A stretch of DNA of 57,044 bases, from positions 1 to 57,044 of the forward strand of contig BOKF01000051.1 of NCBI GenBank assembly GCA_016860845.1, read 5' to 3'. Position 1 is the first letter of the stretch. Each line of letters starts with the position of its first letter. The stretch is from Chloroflexota bacterium. Its GTDB lineage: Bacteria > Chloroflexota > Anaerolineae > 4572-78 > J111. Below are positions 35,006 to 42,564 of this stretch, in pieces. The notes below the pieces were generated by a model. It was not told the origin of the DNA. It did no database searches and saw only the letters and a list, made by a program, of their open reading frames with translations. The translations under genes and the position numbers were made by a program.

Positions 35006-35161
35006 GGCCAAAGGCTGAAGCATCTCTGCGGTGGGGGCGAGATTCTTCGCTCCCTACGCTCGCTCAGAATGACAAGCGCCCTGTCATGCTGAGGCCGGAG
35101 GCTGAAGCATCTCTGCGGTGGGGGCGAGATTCTTCGCTCCCTACGCTCGCTCAGAATGACA
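34995..35161. repeat. REP-like repeat cluster 3, two units, inverted orientation
   Basis: Units at 34995-35074 and 35082-35161, 87 bp apart, start TGTCATGCTGAGG and end CAGAATGACA, the reverse orientation of the clusters at 31.3 and 32.6 kb. Left edge coincides with the break in the type IIG gene. Confidence 0.8.
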
Positions 35162-35188
35162 CAGGAAAGGGTCGAACACTTATAAAAC

Positions 35189-35482
35189 GTGAAAAAGTAT
35201 TACGTCTATATCATGACAAACAGATCACGAACGCTCTACACAGGCGTTACTAACAATCTTGAACGCCGTGTGTACGAACACAAACGCAAACTTGTACCAG
35301 GATTCACCAGCAAGTATAACATTACCCAATTGGTGTATTTTGAAGAGACGCCTGACATTAAGACTGCTTTGGCCCGCGAGAAACAGATTAAGGGTTGGGT
35401 AAGGGCCAAAAAGATCGCCTTAATTGAGTCGATGAATCCAGCCTGGATAGATTTAAGTGCTGAATGGTTTAAGGAGGAATAG
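35189..35482 (+). CDS. Small GIY-YIG nuclease (UPF0213-like) in a repeat island
   Basis: A 97-residue single-domain GIY-YIG protein starting at GTG 35189. The motif is KYYVYIMTNRSRTLYTGVTNN (KYYVYIM and LYTGVTNN), with Arg in NLERRVYEHK and Glu/Lys residues in ALAREKQIKGWVRAKKIALIE. Such proteins can cut DNA; single-domain members have mostly unknown roles. The gene starts 27 bp after one repeat cluster and stops 2 bp before the next, so the repeats and gene look like one unit that lies at the end of a broken restriction gene. Confidence 0.85.
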   Translation: MKKYYVYIMTNRSRTLYTGVTNNLERRVYEHKRKLVPGFTSKYNITQLVYFEETPDIKTALAREKQIKGWVRAKKIALIESMNPAWIDLSAEWFKEE

Positions 35483-35484
35483 CC

Positions 35485-35742
35485 TGTCATGCTGAGGCCA
35501 GAGGCCGAAGCATCTCCAGGTTGGGGCGCGATTCTTCGCTCGCTGCGCTTGCTCAGAATGACAGAGGCCGTGTGTCATGCTGAGGCCGAAGGCCGAAGCA
35601 TCTCTGCGGTGGAGGCGCGATTCTTCGCTCGCTGCGCTCGCTCAGAATGACAGAGGCCGTGTGTCATGCTGAGGCCGGAGGCCGAAGCATCTCCGGGTTG
35701 AGAGGCGCGATTCTTCGCTCGCTGCGCTCGCTCAGAATGACA
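35485..35742. repeat. REP-like repeat cluster 4, three units
   Basis: Units at 35485-35563, 35573-35652 and 35662-35742 in the same orientation as cluster 3. The gap to the next gene (ATG 35757) is only 14 bp and contains its AAGGAG site. Confidence 0.8.
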
Positions 35743-35756
35743 AAGGAGAGGATATA

Positions 35757-37634
35757 ATGACCCATCCATTTTTACAACAGCTCGACGCCCGGCCTCTGCT
35801 TTGTGATGGGGCTATGGGCACGATGATTTACAGCAAAGGCATTCCTGTTGAGCGTTGTTTTGATGAACTGAATCTCAGCCAGCCGGCCCTCATTGCCGAC
35901 ATTCACCGGGCTTACATTGACGCCGGGGTCAATGTCATCGAAACCAACACCTTTGGGGCCAACCGCTTCAAATTGGGTGAGTTTGGCCTGGCCGCCGATA
36001 AAGTGGCCGAGATCAACCGGGCCGGGGTCCGGCTGGCTCGCCGGGTGGTGGATGCCGCTTTCAAAGAAGTCTTTATCGGCGGTTCGGTTGGGCCGCTGGG
36101 GCCGCGCCTGGCCCCCTTGGGCCGCCTGAGCGCCGCCGAAGCGCGGGCAGCCTTCCAGCAGCAAATCGCCGCGCTGGTTGAGGCCGGCGCTGACCTGCTT
36201 GTCTTCGATACCTTTACCGACCTGTTTGAACTGGTCCAGGCCGCCCTGGCCGCCCGTGAGGTATCGCCTGACCTGCCCCTGGTCGCCCAACTGACCTTCA
36301 CCGACGATGGCCGCACCCCGCTCGGCCACACCCCCCAAAAGGTCGCCGCCACCCTGGCCGACCTGCCGCTGGACGTGATTGGCGTCAATTGTTCGGTCGG
36401 GCCGGCCGGCGTGCTGCGCACCCTGCAAAGCCTGGCCAAAGCCTTGCCTGCCGGGACGCGCCTCTCGGCCCAGCCGAATGCCGGCTGGCCGGAACGGGTC
36501 GGCGGGCGGATGATGTACCCTTCCTCGCCGGAATATTTTGGTGATTATGCTCTGGCCTTTATCGAGGCCGGGGCGCGGCTGGTTGGCGGCTGCTGCGGCA
36601 CCACACCGGAGCATATCACCCAGATGCGGGCCGCCCTTGATGACCCCACCCGCTCCGCGCCTGCTTTATCGCGCCTGCCCGGCGACGAGCCGGCCCGCCT
36701 GAGCCAGTCCGGTGCGCTGCCGCCGACCCGGTTGGCCCGGCGCCTGGCGTCGGGTGGTTTTATCGCCAGCGTGGAAATGAGTCCCCCCAAGGGCTTCTCC
36801 GCCGAGCGCGTCCTGGCCGGAGCTGCCACGCTCCAAGCCGCCGGGGCCAACGTCATTAACGTGGCCGACAGCCCCCGTTCGCGGATGCGCATGAGTCCCT
36901 GGGCGGTCTGCCACCTGATCCAAACCAAGCTCGATCTGGAAACGGTGCTCCATTTTCCTACGCGCGGCCGCAACATTCTGCGGGTGCAGGGCGACCTGCT
37001 GGCCGCGCATGCCCTCGACGTGCGTAATATCTTTGTCGTGATGGGCGACCCGACGAACATTGGCGAGTATCCCGAGGCGCTGGACAGCTACGACGTGGTG
37101 CCGACCGGGCTGATCAAGCTGATTAAGCAGGGTTTCAACCAGGGCCTGGATTACGGCGGCGAGCTGATTACCCAGCCGACCAATTTTCTGGTCGGCTGCG
37201 CCCTCAACCCAACGCCGGCAGACCCCGCCCGCGAGATCAAGGTGCTGCGCCAGAAGATCGAGAACGGGGCCGACTTTGCCCTGACCCAGCCGCTCTACGA
37301 CCCCGCCGATCTGACCGGCTTTGTGGCCCGCTATGAAGCCGAGCATGGCCCGCTAGCTCTGCCCCTCCTGGCCGGCGTGCTGCCCCTCTATAATGCCCGC
37401 CACGCCGATTTTCTGCACAACGAAGTCCCCGGCATCCATATCCCCGCCGAGGTCCGCCAGCGCATGCGCCAGGCCGGGGAAAGGGGCGCGCAAGAAGGCG
37501 TAGCCATGGCCCGCGAGTTGATCCGGCAGCTCCGCCCCCACGTGCACGGTATCTACCTCATGCCTGCCTTTGACCGCTATGACCTGGCCGCCGAAGTGAT
37601 CGAGGCCGCGCAGGCGGAAGAGGTTAGAGGATAG
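35757..37634 (+). CDS. Bifunctional homocysteine S-methyltransferase / methylenetetrahydrofolate reductase
   Basis: A 625-residue fusion. Residues 1-300 are a Zn-dependent homocysteine methyltransferase with the Zn ligands Cys in GVNCSVGP and Cys-Cys in VGGCCGTTPEH. Residues 325-615 are a MetF-like reductase (VEMSPPKGFSAERVLAGA; MGDPTNIGEYPE; VGCALNPTP). It makes 5-methyl-THF and uses it or another methyl donor to form methionine. This architecture is known (YitJ type). AAGGAG precedes the ATG, directly after a repeat cluster. Confidence 0.92.
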   Translation: MTHPFLQQLDARPLLCDGAMGTMIYSKGIPVERCFDELNLSQPALIADIHRAYIDAGVNVIETNTFGANRFKLGEFGLAADKVAEINRAGVRLARRVVDAAFKEVFIGGSVGPLGPRLAPLGRLSAAEARAAFQQQIAALVEAGADLLVFDTFTDLFELVQAALAAREVSPDLPLVAQLTFTDDGRTPLGHTPQKVAATLADLPLDVIGVNCSVGPAGVLRTLQSLAKALPAGTRLSAQPNAGWPERVGGRMMYPSSPEYFGDYALAFIEAGARLVGGCCGTTPEHITQMRAALDDPTRSAPALSRLPGDEPARLSQSGALPPTRLARRLASGGFIASVEMSPPKGFSAERVLAGAATLQAAGANVINVADSPRSRMRMSPWAVCHLIQTKLDLETVLHFPTRGRNILRVQGDLLAAHALDVRNIFVVMGDPTNIGEYPEALDSYDVVPTGLIKLIKQGFNQGLDYGGELITQPTNFLVGCALNPTPADPAREIKVLRQKIENGADFALTQPLYDPADLTGFVARYEAEHGPLALPLLAGVLPLYNARHADFLHNEVPGIHIPAEVRQRMRQAGERGAQEGVAMARELIRQLRPHVHGIYLMPAFDRYDLAAEVIEAAQAEEVRG

Positions 37635-37819
37635 AGGATCGTGGATAGAGGATAGTAGATAGTAGGTGGAATACTTGGAGTCTCTGTTTTTCTATCTTCT
37701 ATTCTCTATCTTCTATCTTCTACCCCCATGCTTCTTCACCCTTCAATAACCATTTGACGCTCCATTTAATTTGGATTACTATTGGCGGCGTTTGATGCTG
37801 TCCGTTTCAAAGGAGAACC

Positions 37820-39982
37820 ATGAGCCACAAGTTAGAGCGATTTGTTGCCGATATTCGCCAGGGACGGGCCAGCCACGCCTCCTTGTTTTGGCTGCGGGTT
37901 TTTGTGCAGTATGCCCGGCAGGGTATGCTGCGTTCCGATGAGTGGGTCGAAACCGGCCTGCGCGTGGGCGCGGCCATTCCCGGCCTGGACCCGACCGACC
38001 TGGCCCCCCGCCTGTTCCTGCTGAGCGATTACGACCTTTTCCAGGCCATCCGCTTGAAAGACCAGCAGTTATTTATTGGCTCGGAGCTGGCCGACCTCGA
38101 TTGGAGCCGGAAATACGAGCTGTCATTGCAGCCCGATGTGGCCGGTGCGGACACCCCCGCCGATTGGGATTGCTCGGAGGTAGCCGAGTGTGTGGAGAAG
38201 CTGTGGCAGGAAGTCGGCCCGGTTTCGCCGCAGGATAAGGCCCTGGAAAAACTGCTGGCGACCGGCTCGCCGCTGTGGGGTGGCAACGGCACAGGCCGCT
38301 CCATCCTGCTGGAAGTGCTGCACGAGGCCCAGGCCCTCTACGGCGGTTGGCTGCCGCGCCACGTCATCAGCCGCATTGCCCGGGCGCTGAACGTCCCCCT
38401 CTCGGACGTGTACGGTGTGACCGAGTTCTACACCATGTTCTACACTGGGCCGGTCGGCAAAAAGATCATCCGCATCTGCGAGGACGCGCCCTGCGCCATT
38501 CACGGCGCGGCCAGGGTCGAGGCGGCGCTGTGCCAGCACCTGCAAATCAAGCCGGGTGAAACTACCCCGGACGGCGAGTATACCGTCGAAGCGGTGCGCT
38601 GCCTGGGGTTGTGCGACCACGCTCCGGCGGTGCTGGTCAACGAGACGCGCCATTTTCAAGCCTCGCCCCAGCGCATTCACGTCCTGTTGAACAATGCCCC
38701 CCGCCACGGCCAGCAGCAAACTAACATCGGCGGGCTGGTCAAGGTGGCTATGGCTAACGTGAAGGTAGTTGACCCGACCAGCCTCAGCGAATACCGCGCC
38801 CAGGGCGGCCTGGCGGCGCTGCGGCGGGTGCTGCAAGAGCTGACCCCGGCCGAGGTTATCGAGGTGGTCAAGGTCAGCAAGCTGGTCGGGCGTGGTGGCG
38901 CAGCCTTTCCCGCCGGGGTCAAGTGGCAGTTCGCGGCGTCCAACCCGCCGGGTCCGCGCTACTTTATCTGCAACGCCGACGAGAGTGAAGTGGGGGCCTT
39001 TAAGGACCGGGCGCTGATGGACGGCGATCCGTTCCGGGTGGTCGAGGGGCTGATTGTGGGCTGTTACGCCATCGGCGCGGCCCAGGGCTACATTTACGTG
39101 CGCGGCGAGCATCGCTCCGGCTACGAGCGCTTCTGCCAGGCTGTGACCGAGATGGAGAAAGCCGGCTGGCTGGGCGATAACATCCAGGGCAGCGGCTTTA
39201 GCTGCCACATTGCCGTGCGGCGGGGCGCGGGGGCTTATATCTGCGGCGAAGAGACAGCCCTGATCGAGTCCATCGAAGGCAAGCGTGGCTTTCCGCGCCT
39301 GCGCCCGCCCTTTCCGGCCAATTACGGGCTGTGGGGCAGGCCGACGGTCATCAACAATGTCGAGACGCTGGCCAAAGTACCTTCGATCATTATGCACGGG
39401 GGAAAATGGTATAACTCCCTGGGCACGGAGGAGTCGGCGGGGACCAAGCTGTTTGCTGTGAGCGGCTCGGTCAGGCGGCCGGGCGTGTATGAAGTGCCGT
39501 TTGGCGTCCCGCTGCATCATCTGATTTATGACCTGGCCGGCGGGCTGGCCGAAGGGAGAACCCTGCAGGGCATCTTGACCGGCGGCGCGGCCGGCACGTT
39601 TTTGCGGCCGGAACACATAGACACGCCGATTACTTTTGAGGATTTCAAGCGCGTGGGTGGGACCATCGGCGCGGGGACGATGATGGTTTTTGACGATACG
39701 GTTGAACTGGCCGATGTCCTGACCCGCGTCGCCGAGTTCTTTGCTCACGAAAGCTGCGGCAAATGCTACCCCTGCCAGATGGGTACGCAGCGCCAGGCCG
39801 AGATATTGCAGCGGATGGAAGCGGGCCTGGCCCAGCCCGGCGACGTCGCCACCCTGTTGGAACTGGGCCGGGTGATGACCGATACCAGCATCTGCGGCCT
39901 GGGCCAATCCGCTAGTTGGGCTGTCGCCGATGCGCTCAAACGCTGGCCGGAGATGTGGCCGGTTAACGGTGGCAAGGGGTAA
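37820..39982 (+). CDS. NuoE-NuoF fusion (NADH-oxidising diaphorase) with extra N-terminal domain
   Basis: A 720-residue protein. Residues 1-135 are an unrecognised helical domain. Residues 150-290 are NuoE-like with the 2Fe-2S Cys in RICEDAPCAIHG and CLGLCDHAP. Residues 305-715 are NuoF: SKLVGRGGAAFPAG and ICNADESEVGAFKDR bind FMN and NADH, followed by GAGAYICGEETALIESIEG and the 4Fe-4S ligands in ESCGKCYPCQMGT plus the later CGLG. No NuoG follows. It could pass electrons from NADH to a soluble partner, perhaps the 42-kb formate dehydrogenase or a hydrogenase elsewhere. The 185-bp gap before it has heptad-like GATAGAG repeats. Confidence 0.85.
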   Translation: MSHKLERFVADIRQGRASHASLFWLRVFVQYARQGMLRSDEWVETGLRVGAAIPGLDPTDLAPRLFLLSDYDLFQAIRLKDQQLFIGSELADLDWSRKYELSLQPDVAGADTPADWDCSEVAECVEKLWQEVGPVSPQDKALEKLLATGSPLWGGNGTGRSILLEVLHEAQALYGGWLPRHVISRIARALNVPLSDVYGVTEFYTMFYTGPVGKKIIRICEDAPCAIHGAARVEAALCQHLQIKPGETTPDGEYTVEAVRCLGLCDHAPAVLVNETRHFQASPQRIHVLLNNAPRHGQQQTNIGGLVKVAMANVKVVDPTSLSEYRAQGGLAALRRVLQELTPAEVIEVVKVSKLVGRGGAAFPAGVKWQFAASNPPGPRYFICNADESEVGAFKDRALMDGDPFRVVEGLIVGCYAIGAAQGYIYVRGEHRSGYERFCQAVTEMEKAGWLGDNIQGSGFSCHIAVRRGAGAYICGEETALIESIEGKRGFPRLRPPFPANYGLWGRPTVINNVETLAKVPSIIMHGGKWYNSLGTEESAGTKLFAVSGSVRRPGVYEVPFGVPLHHLIYDLAGGLAEGRTLQGILTGGAAGTFLRPEHIDTPITFEDFKRVGGTIGAGTMMVFDDTVELADVLTRVAEFFAHESCGKCYPCQMGTQRQAEILQRMEAGLAQPGDVATLLELGRVMTDTSICGLGQSASWAVADALKRWPEMWPVNGGKG

Positions 39983-39985
39983 GAG

Positions 39986-40014
39986 TTGAGGCTGAATCAT
40001 CAGCATAGTATAAT
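39986..40014 (+). promoter_or_regulatory. Promoter of the 40027 gene
   Basis: TTGAGG (39986-39991) and TATAAT (40009-40014) have a 17-bp spacer. The ATG at 40027 follows only 12 bases after the -10, so the leader is very short or absent. Confidence 0.55.
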
Positions 40015-40026
40015 CAAGAGCGATGC

Positions 40027-40623
40027 ATGTCCACTACTCTTACCGGATACCGTTACACCTGGTGGCGGGGTGATACCCTGCCGCCCCTGGCCCCCCTGGC
40101 GAACTGGCATGTTGAACATGTGCTCGATGTTCCGCTGCTGGCATCCCTGCAGCACTTGTATCTCTGGGCCATCGAGGCGCGGGTGCGGGCGGGCCATCGT
40201 CCCTACGTCGCCTTCATCCAAGGAACGCCCGTTGCCTACGGCTGGGTGGCTACGCAAACAGAGCGGATCGGGCCAGGGTTGGAATGGCCCCTGGGCGTTT
40301 ACGATCGCAGTCTCTGGGACTTCGCGACGCTGCCGACCTGGCGGGGGCAAGGGGTCTATCCCCGGCTGCTGCAAGCGATTCTCCAGGCAGAAGGCGCCGA
40401 GGCGGAGCGGTTTTGGATTGGGCATACGTTGGAGAATATGGCCTCCCGCCGAGGAATTTTAAAGGCTGGCTTTCAGCCCACGTTGCTAGGGGCGCCGACA
40501 GCGCAGGGACCGACGCGCTGGGTGCTCCAGGGCGACCGGGAGCGGGCGCTGGCTGATCCGATGATCAGGCATCTTAACATCGTGGAAGCAGGGCTGACTG
40601 ACGAGGAAGGCGTATCCGAGTAA
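40027..40623 (+). CDS. GNAT-family N-acetyltransferase
   Basis: A 198-residue protein with the acetyl-CoA loop LPTWRGQGVYPRLLQAIL and a C-terminal domain including IGHTLENMASRRGILKAGFQP. The substrate is unknown. A Nudix hydrolase gene follows in the same direction (47-bp gap). Confidence 0.8.
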   Translation: MSTTLTGYRYTWWRGDTLPPLAPLANWHVEHVLDVPLLASLQHLYLWAIEARVRAGHRPYVAFIQGTPVAYGWVATQTERIGPGLEWPLGVYDRSLWDFATLPTWRGQGVYPRLLQAILQAEGAEAERFWIGHTLENMASRRGILKAGFQPTLLGAPTAQGPTRWVLQGDRERALADPMIRHLNIVEAGLTDEEGVSE

Positions 40624-40670
40624 CCCCATACGTTTCCGCAACCACTTATTTATCCCCCGAGGTCAAGTTA

Positions 40671-41153
40671 TTGGCAGACATTTCCTTTAAGACTGGTCTT
40701 TATACCTTTAACTATCGCGTCGCCGCCCTGATCGAACACCAGGAGAGGTATCTTTTCACCACGACCCCGGAGATAGATTTCTGGTTCTTGCCCGGCGGCC
40801 GGGTAAAAGCAGGGGAGTCGGCCCTGGAAGCCATTGCACGGGAATTACAAGAAGAATTAGGCATAACCGCTCAGTCCCCCCAACTGCTGTGGACGGTTGA
40901 AAACTTCTTTACCCTCGGCGGCGAAAGATACCACGAAGTAAGCTTTTATTTTGCCGTATCTCCGGGGCCAGAGATTGACTTCATGGGGCAAGAGTCATTC
41001 AGCAGAGATTCGGCCTGGGAATTTCGCTGGTTTGACCTGGCGGCAATTCAGGCGCTTGATGTCCGGCCACCATTTTTGAAGTGGAAGCTGGCTCAGATGG
41101 GACAAGGGCTGAGTCACATTATCTTCAGGCAAGAAGAACAGAGAACCAGGTGA
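40671..41153 (+). CDS. Nudix hydrolase
   Basis: A 160-residue protein with the Nudix box in PGGRVKAGESALEAIARE and LQEELGI, matching GX5EX7REUXEEXGU. It hydrolyses a nucleoside diphosphate linked to another group; the substrate is not known. The start is TTG 40671. Its 3' end overlaps the inverted-repeat element at 41148. Confidence 0.88.
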   Translation: MADISFKTGLYTFNYRVAALIEHQERYLFTTTPEIDFWFLPGGRVKAGESALEAIARELQEELGITAQSPQLLWTVENFFTLGGERYHEVSFYFAVSPGPEIDFMGQESFSRDSAWEFRWFDLAAIQALDVRPPFLKWKLAQMGQGLSHIIFRQEEQRTR

Positions 41154-41232
41154 CAGGCACTTTTAAATACTAAATAGAGGCAGGTTTTGTTCAAATAAGC
41201 CCAATGAGTAGTCCGATAAGTGCCTGTCACCT
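41148..41232. repeat. MITE-like inverted-repeat element, copy 2
   Basis: AGGTGACAGGCACTT (41148-41162) and its complement (41218-41232) bracket 85 bp with no ORF. It differs from the arms at 15261 by one base. It overlaps the 3' end of the Nudix gene, supplying its stop. Confidence 0.65.
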
Positions 41233-41272
41233 TAATCCCGATAATGTTTATTTAAATTTTGGACCTACCTAA

Positions 41273-41935
41273 ATGATCGAACTTCTAGGAACCTTCTTTA
41301 TCATCAGTCTCTCCGGCGCGCTGTCACCCGGCCCGCTGACGACGATGGCCATTGCCGAAGGCTCACGGCGGGGCAAGTGGTCGGGCTGGTGGCTGTCGTT
41401 GGGGCACGGCCTGGCCGAAGGGCTGTACGTGGCGGCGATTGCCCTGATCTTGTGGCTGGGGCGGGATTCGCTGCTGAACCAGCCGCTGGTGGCCGGGCTT
41501 ATTGCCCTGGTCGGCGGGGGCTTTCTGGCCTGGATGGGCTGGAGCCTGGCCGTGGCCGCCTGGCGGCGCCAAGTGACGCTGGCCGGTGAGGCGGCCAAAG
41601 AGGTTCGCTTCGGCCTGGTGCCGACCGGCATCTTTTTTAGCCTGAGCAATCCCTACTGGTGGGTTTGGTGGGCGCTGATAACGCCGCTCTACATTCGCCA
41701 GTCTATGGCCTGGGGATTGGTGGGGGTGGCTCTGCTCTTTGTGGTCCACTGGCTGACCGATATTGGCTGGCTGACCGGCCTGGCCTGGCTGACCGGCAGC
41801 GGGCGGGCGCTGATCAGTCCCCCCGTTTATCGCTGGATCATGCTTATTTGCGGGGCCGCCCTGGCCTTTTTTGGGGTTGGCTTTATGATCGCGGGTGCCA
41901 AATTTTTGGCGACGGGGCAGGTCGGCCTGGGTTAG
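41273..41935 (+). CDS. LysE/RhtB-family exporter
   Basis: A 220-residue membrane protein of six helices with the LysE-family start (ISLSGALSPGPLTTMAIAEG) and SLSNPYWWVWWALITPLY. It exports an amino acid or small metabolite; the substrate is unknown. It stands between the inverted-repeat element and the formate dehydrogenase operon. Confidence 0.88.
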   Translation: MIELLGTFFIISLSGALSPGPLTTMAIAEGSRRGKWSGWWLSLGHGLAEGLYVAAIALILWLGRDSLLNQPLVAGLIALVGGGFLAWMGWSLAVAAWRRQVTLAGEAAKEVRFGLVPTGIFFSLSNPYWWVWWALITPLYIRQSMAWGLVGVALLFVVHWLTDIGWLTGLAWLTGSGRALISPPVYRWIMLICGAALAFFGVGFMIAGAKFLATGQVGLG

Positions 41936-42047
41936 TGCCCATATTTGTGACATTTGTTCCAATCATTCAGGACAGATGACACTTACCAAGCGCAGCCGAT
42001 AATTCTACTATAGTAAAACCAAATATCAGCTCACAGGAGAAACGGGA

Positions 42048-42551
42048 ATGAGTGCAAATGACAACGGCGCATTTGACCTCTCGTTGATGGACGAAGTCTT
42101 CGAGAAGTACCAGGGACAGCGAGGCGCCCTGATTCCTATGTTGCAAAGAGCACAGGCCCTCTACGGCTATCTGCCGGCAGAAGTACTGAAGCTGATTGCC
42201 CAGAGGCTCGGCGTTTCGATTGGGAAGGTTTACGGCGTCGCCACCTTCTATGCCCAGTTTTACCTCGAACGGCGTGGCCGGCATGTCCTGAAATTGTGTG
42301 ACGGCACCGCCTGTCACGTCAAAGGCACGCCGGGGCTGCTGACTGCCGTCGAGGGTGAATTCGAGATTCAGCCGGGAGAAACGAGCGGCGATGGTCAGCT
42401 AACCGTGGAGATCATTTATTGTTTAGGCTCTTGCGCCCTGGCCCCGGTAGCTGTGCTGGACAATCAGGTCATGGGCCGGATGCGGGCGGAGATGCTGGTG
42501 CGTCAAGTAAAAAAACAGATCACCGCAGCCCCGGAGGCCGAAACGGCCTGA
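42048..42551 (+). CDS. NuoE-like 2Fe-2S subunit of formate dehydrogenase complex
   Basis: A 167-residue thioredoxin-like ferredoxin. Cys ligands are in LKLCDGTACHVKG (C-x4-C) and YCLGSCALAPV (C-x3-C). The helical N-domain LIPMLQRAQALYGYLPAEVL is as in NuoE. It would carry electrons between the NuoF part of the next gene and iron-sulfur centres of the catalytic subunit. First gene of a tight operon: the next gene starts 13 bp after its stop. A ribosome-binding site (GGAG) lies upstream of ATG 42048. Confidence 0.93.
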   Translation: MSANDNGAFDLSLMDEVFEKYQGQRGALIPMLQRAQALYGYLPAEVLKLIAQRLGVSIGKVYGVATFYAQFYLERRGRHVLKLCDGTACHVKGTPGLLTAVEGEFEIQPGETSGDGQLTVEIIYCLGSCALAPVAVLDNQVMGRMRAEMLVRQVKKQITAAPEAETA

Positions 42552-42564
42552 GAGGATGATTCCC

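Noticed and set aside
36545..37060. Long ORFs on the strand opposite to the MTHFR fusion, NuoEF and similar genes
   Set aside because: They mirror high-GC codon structure of real genes and show no domain features.
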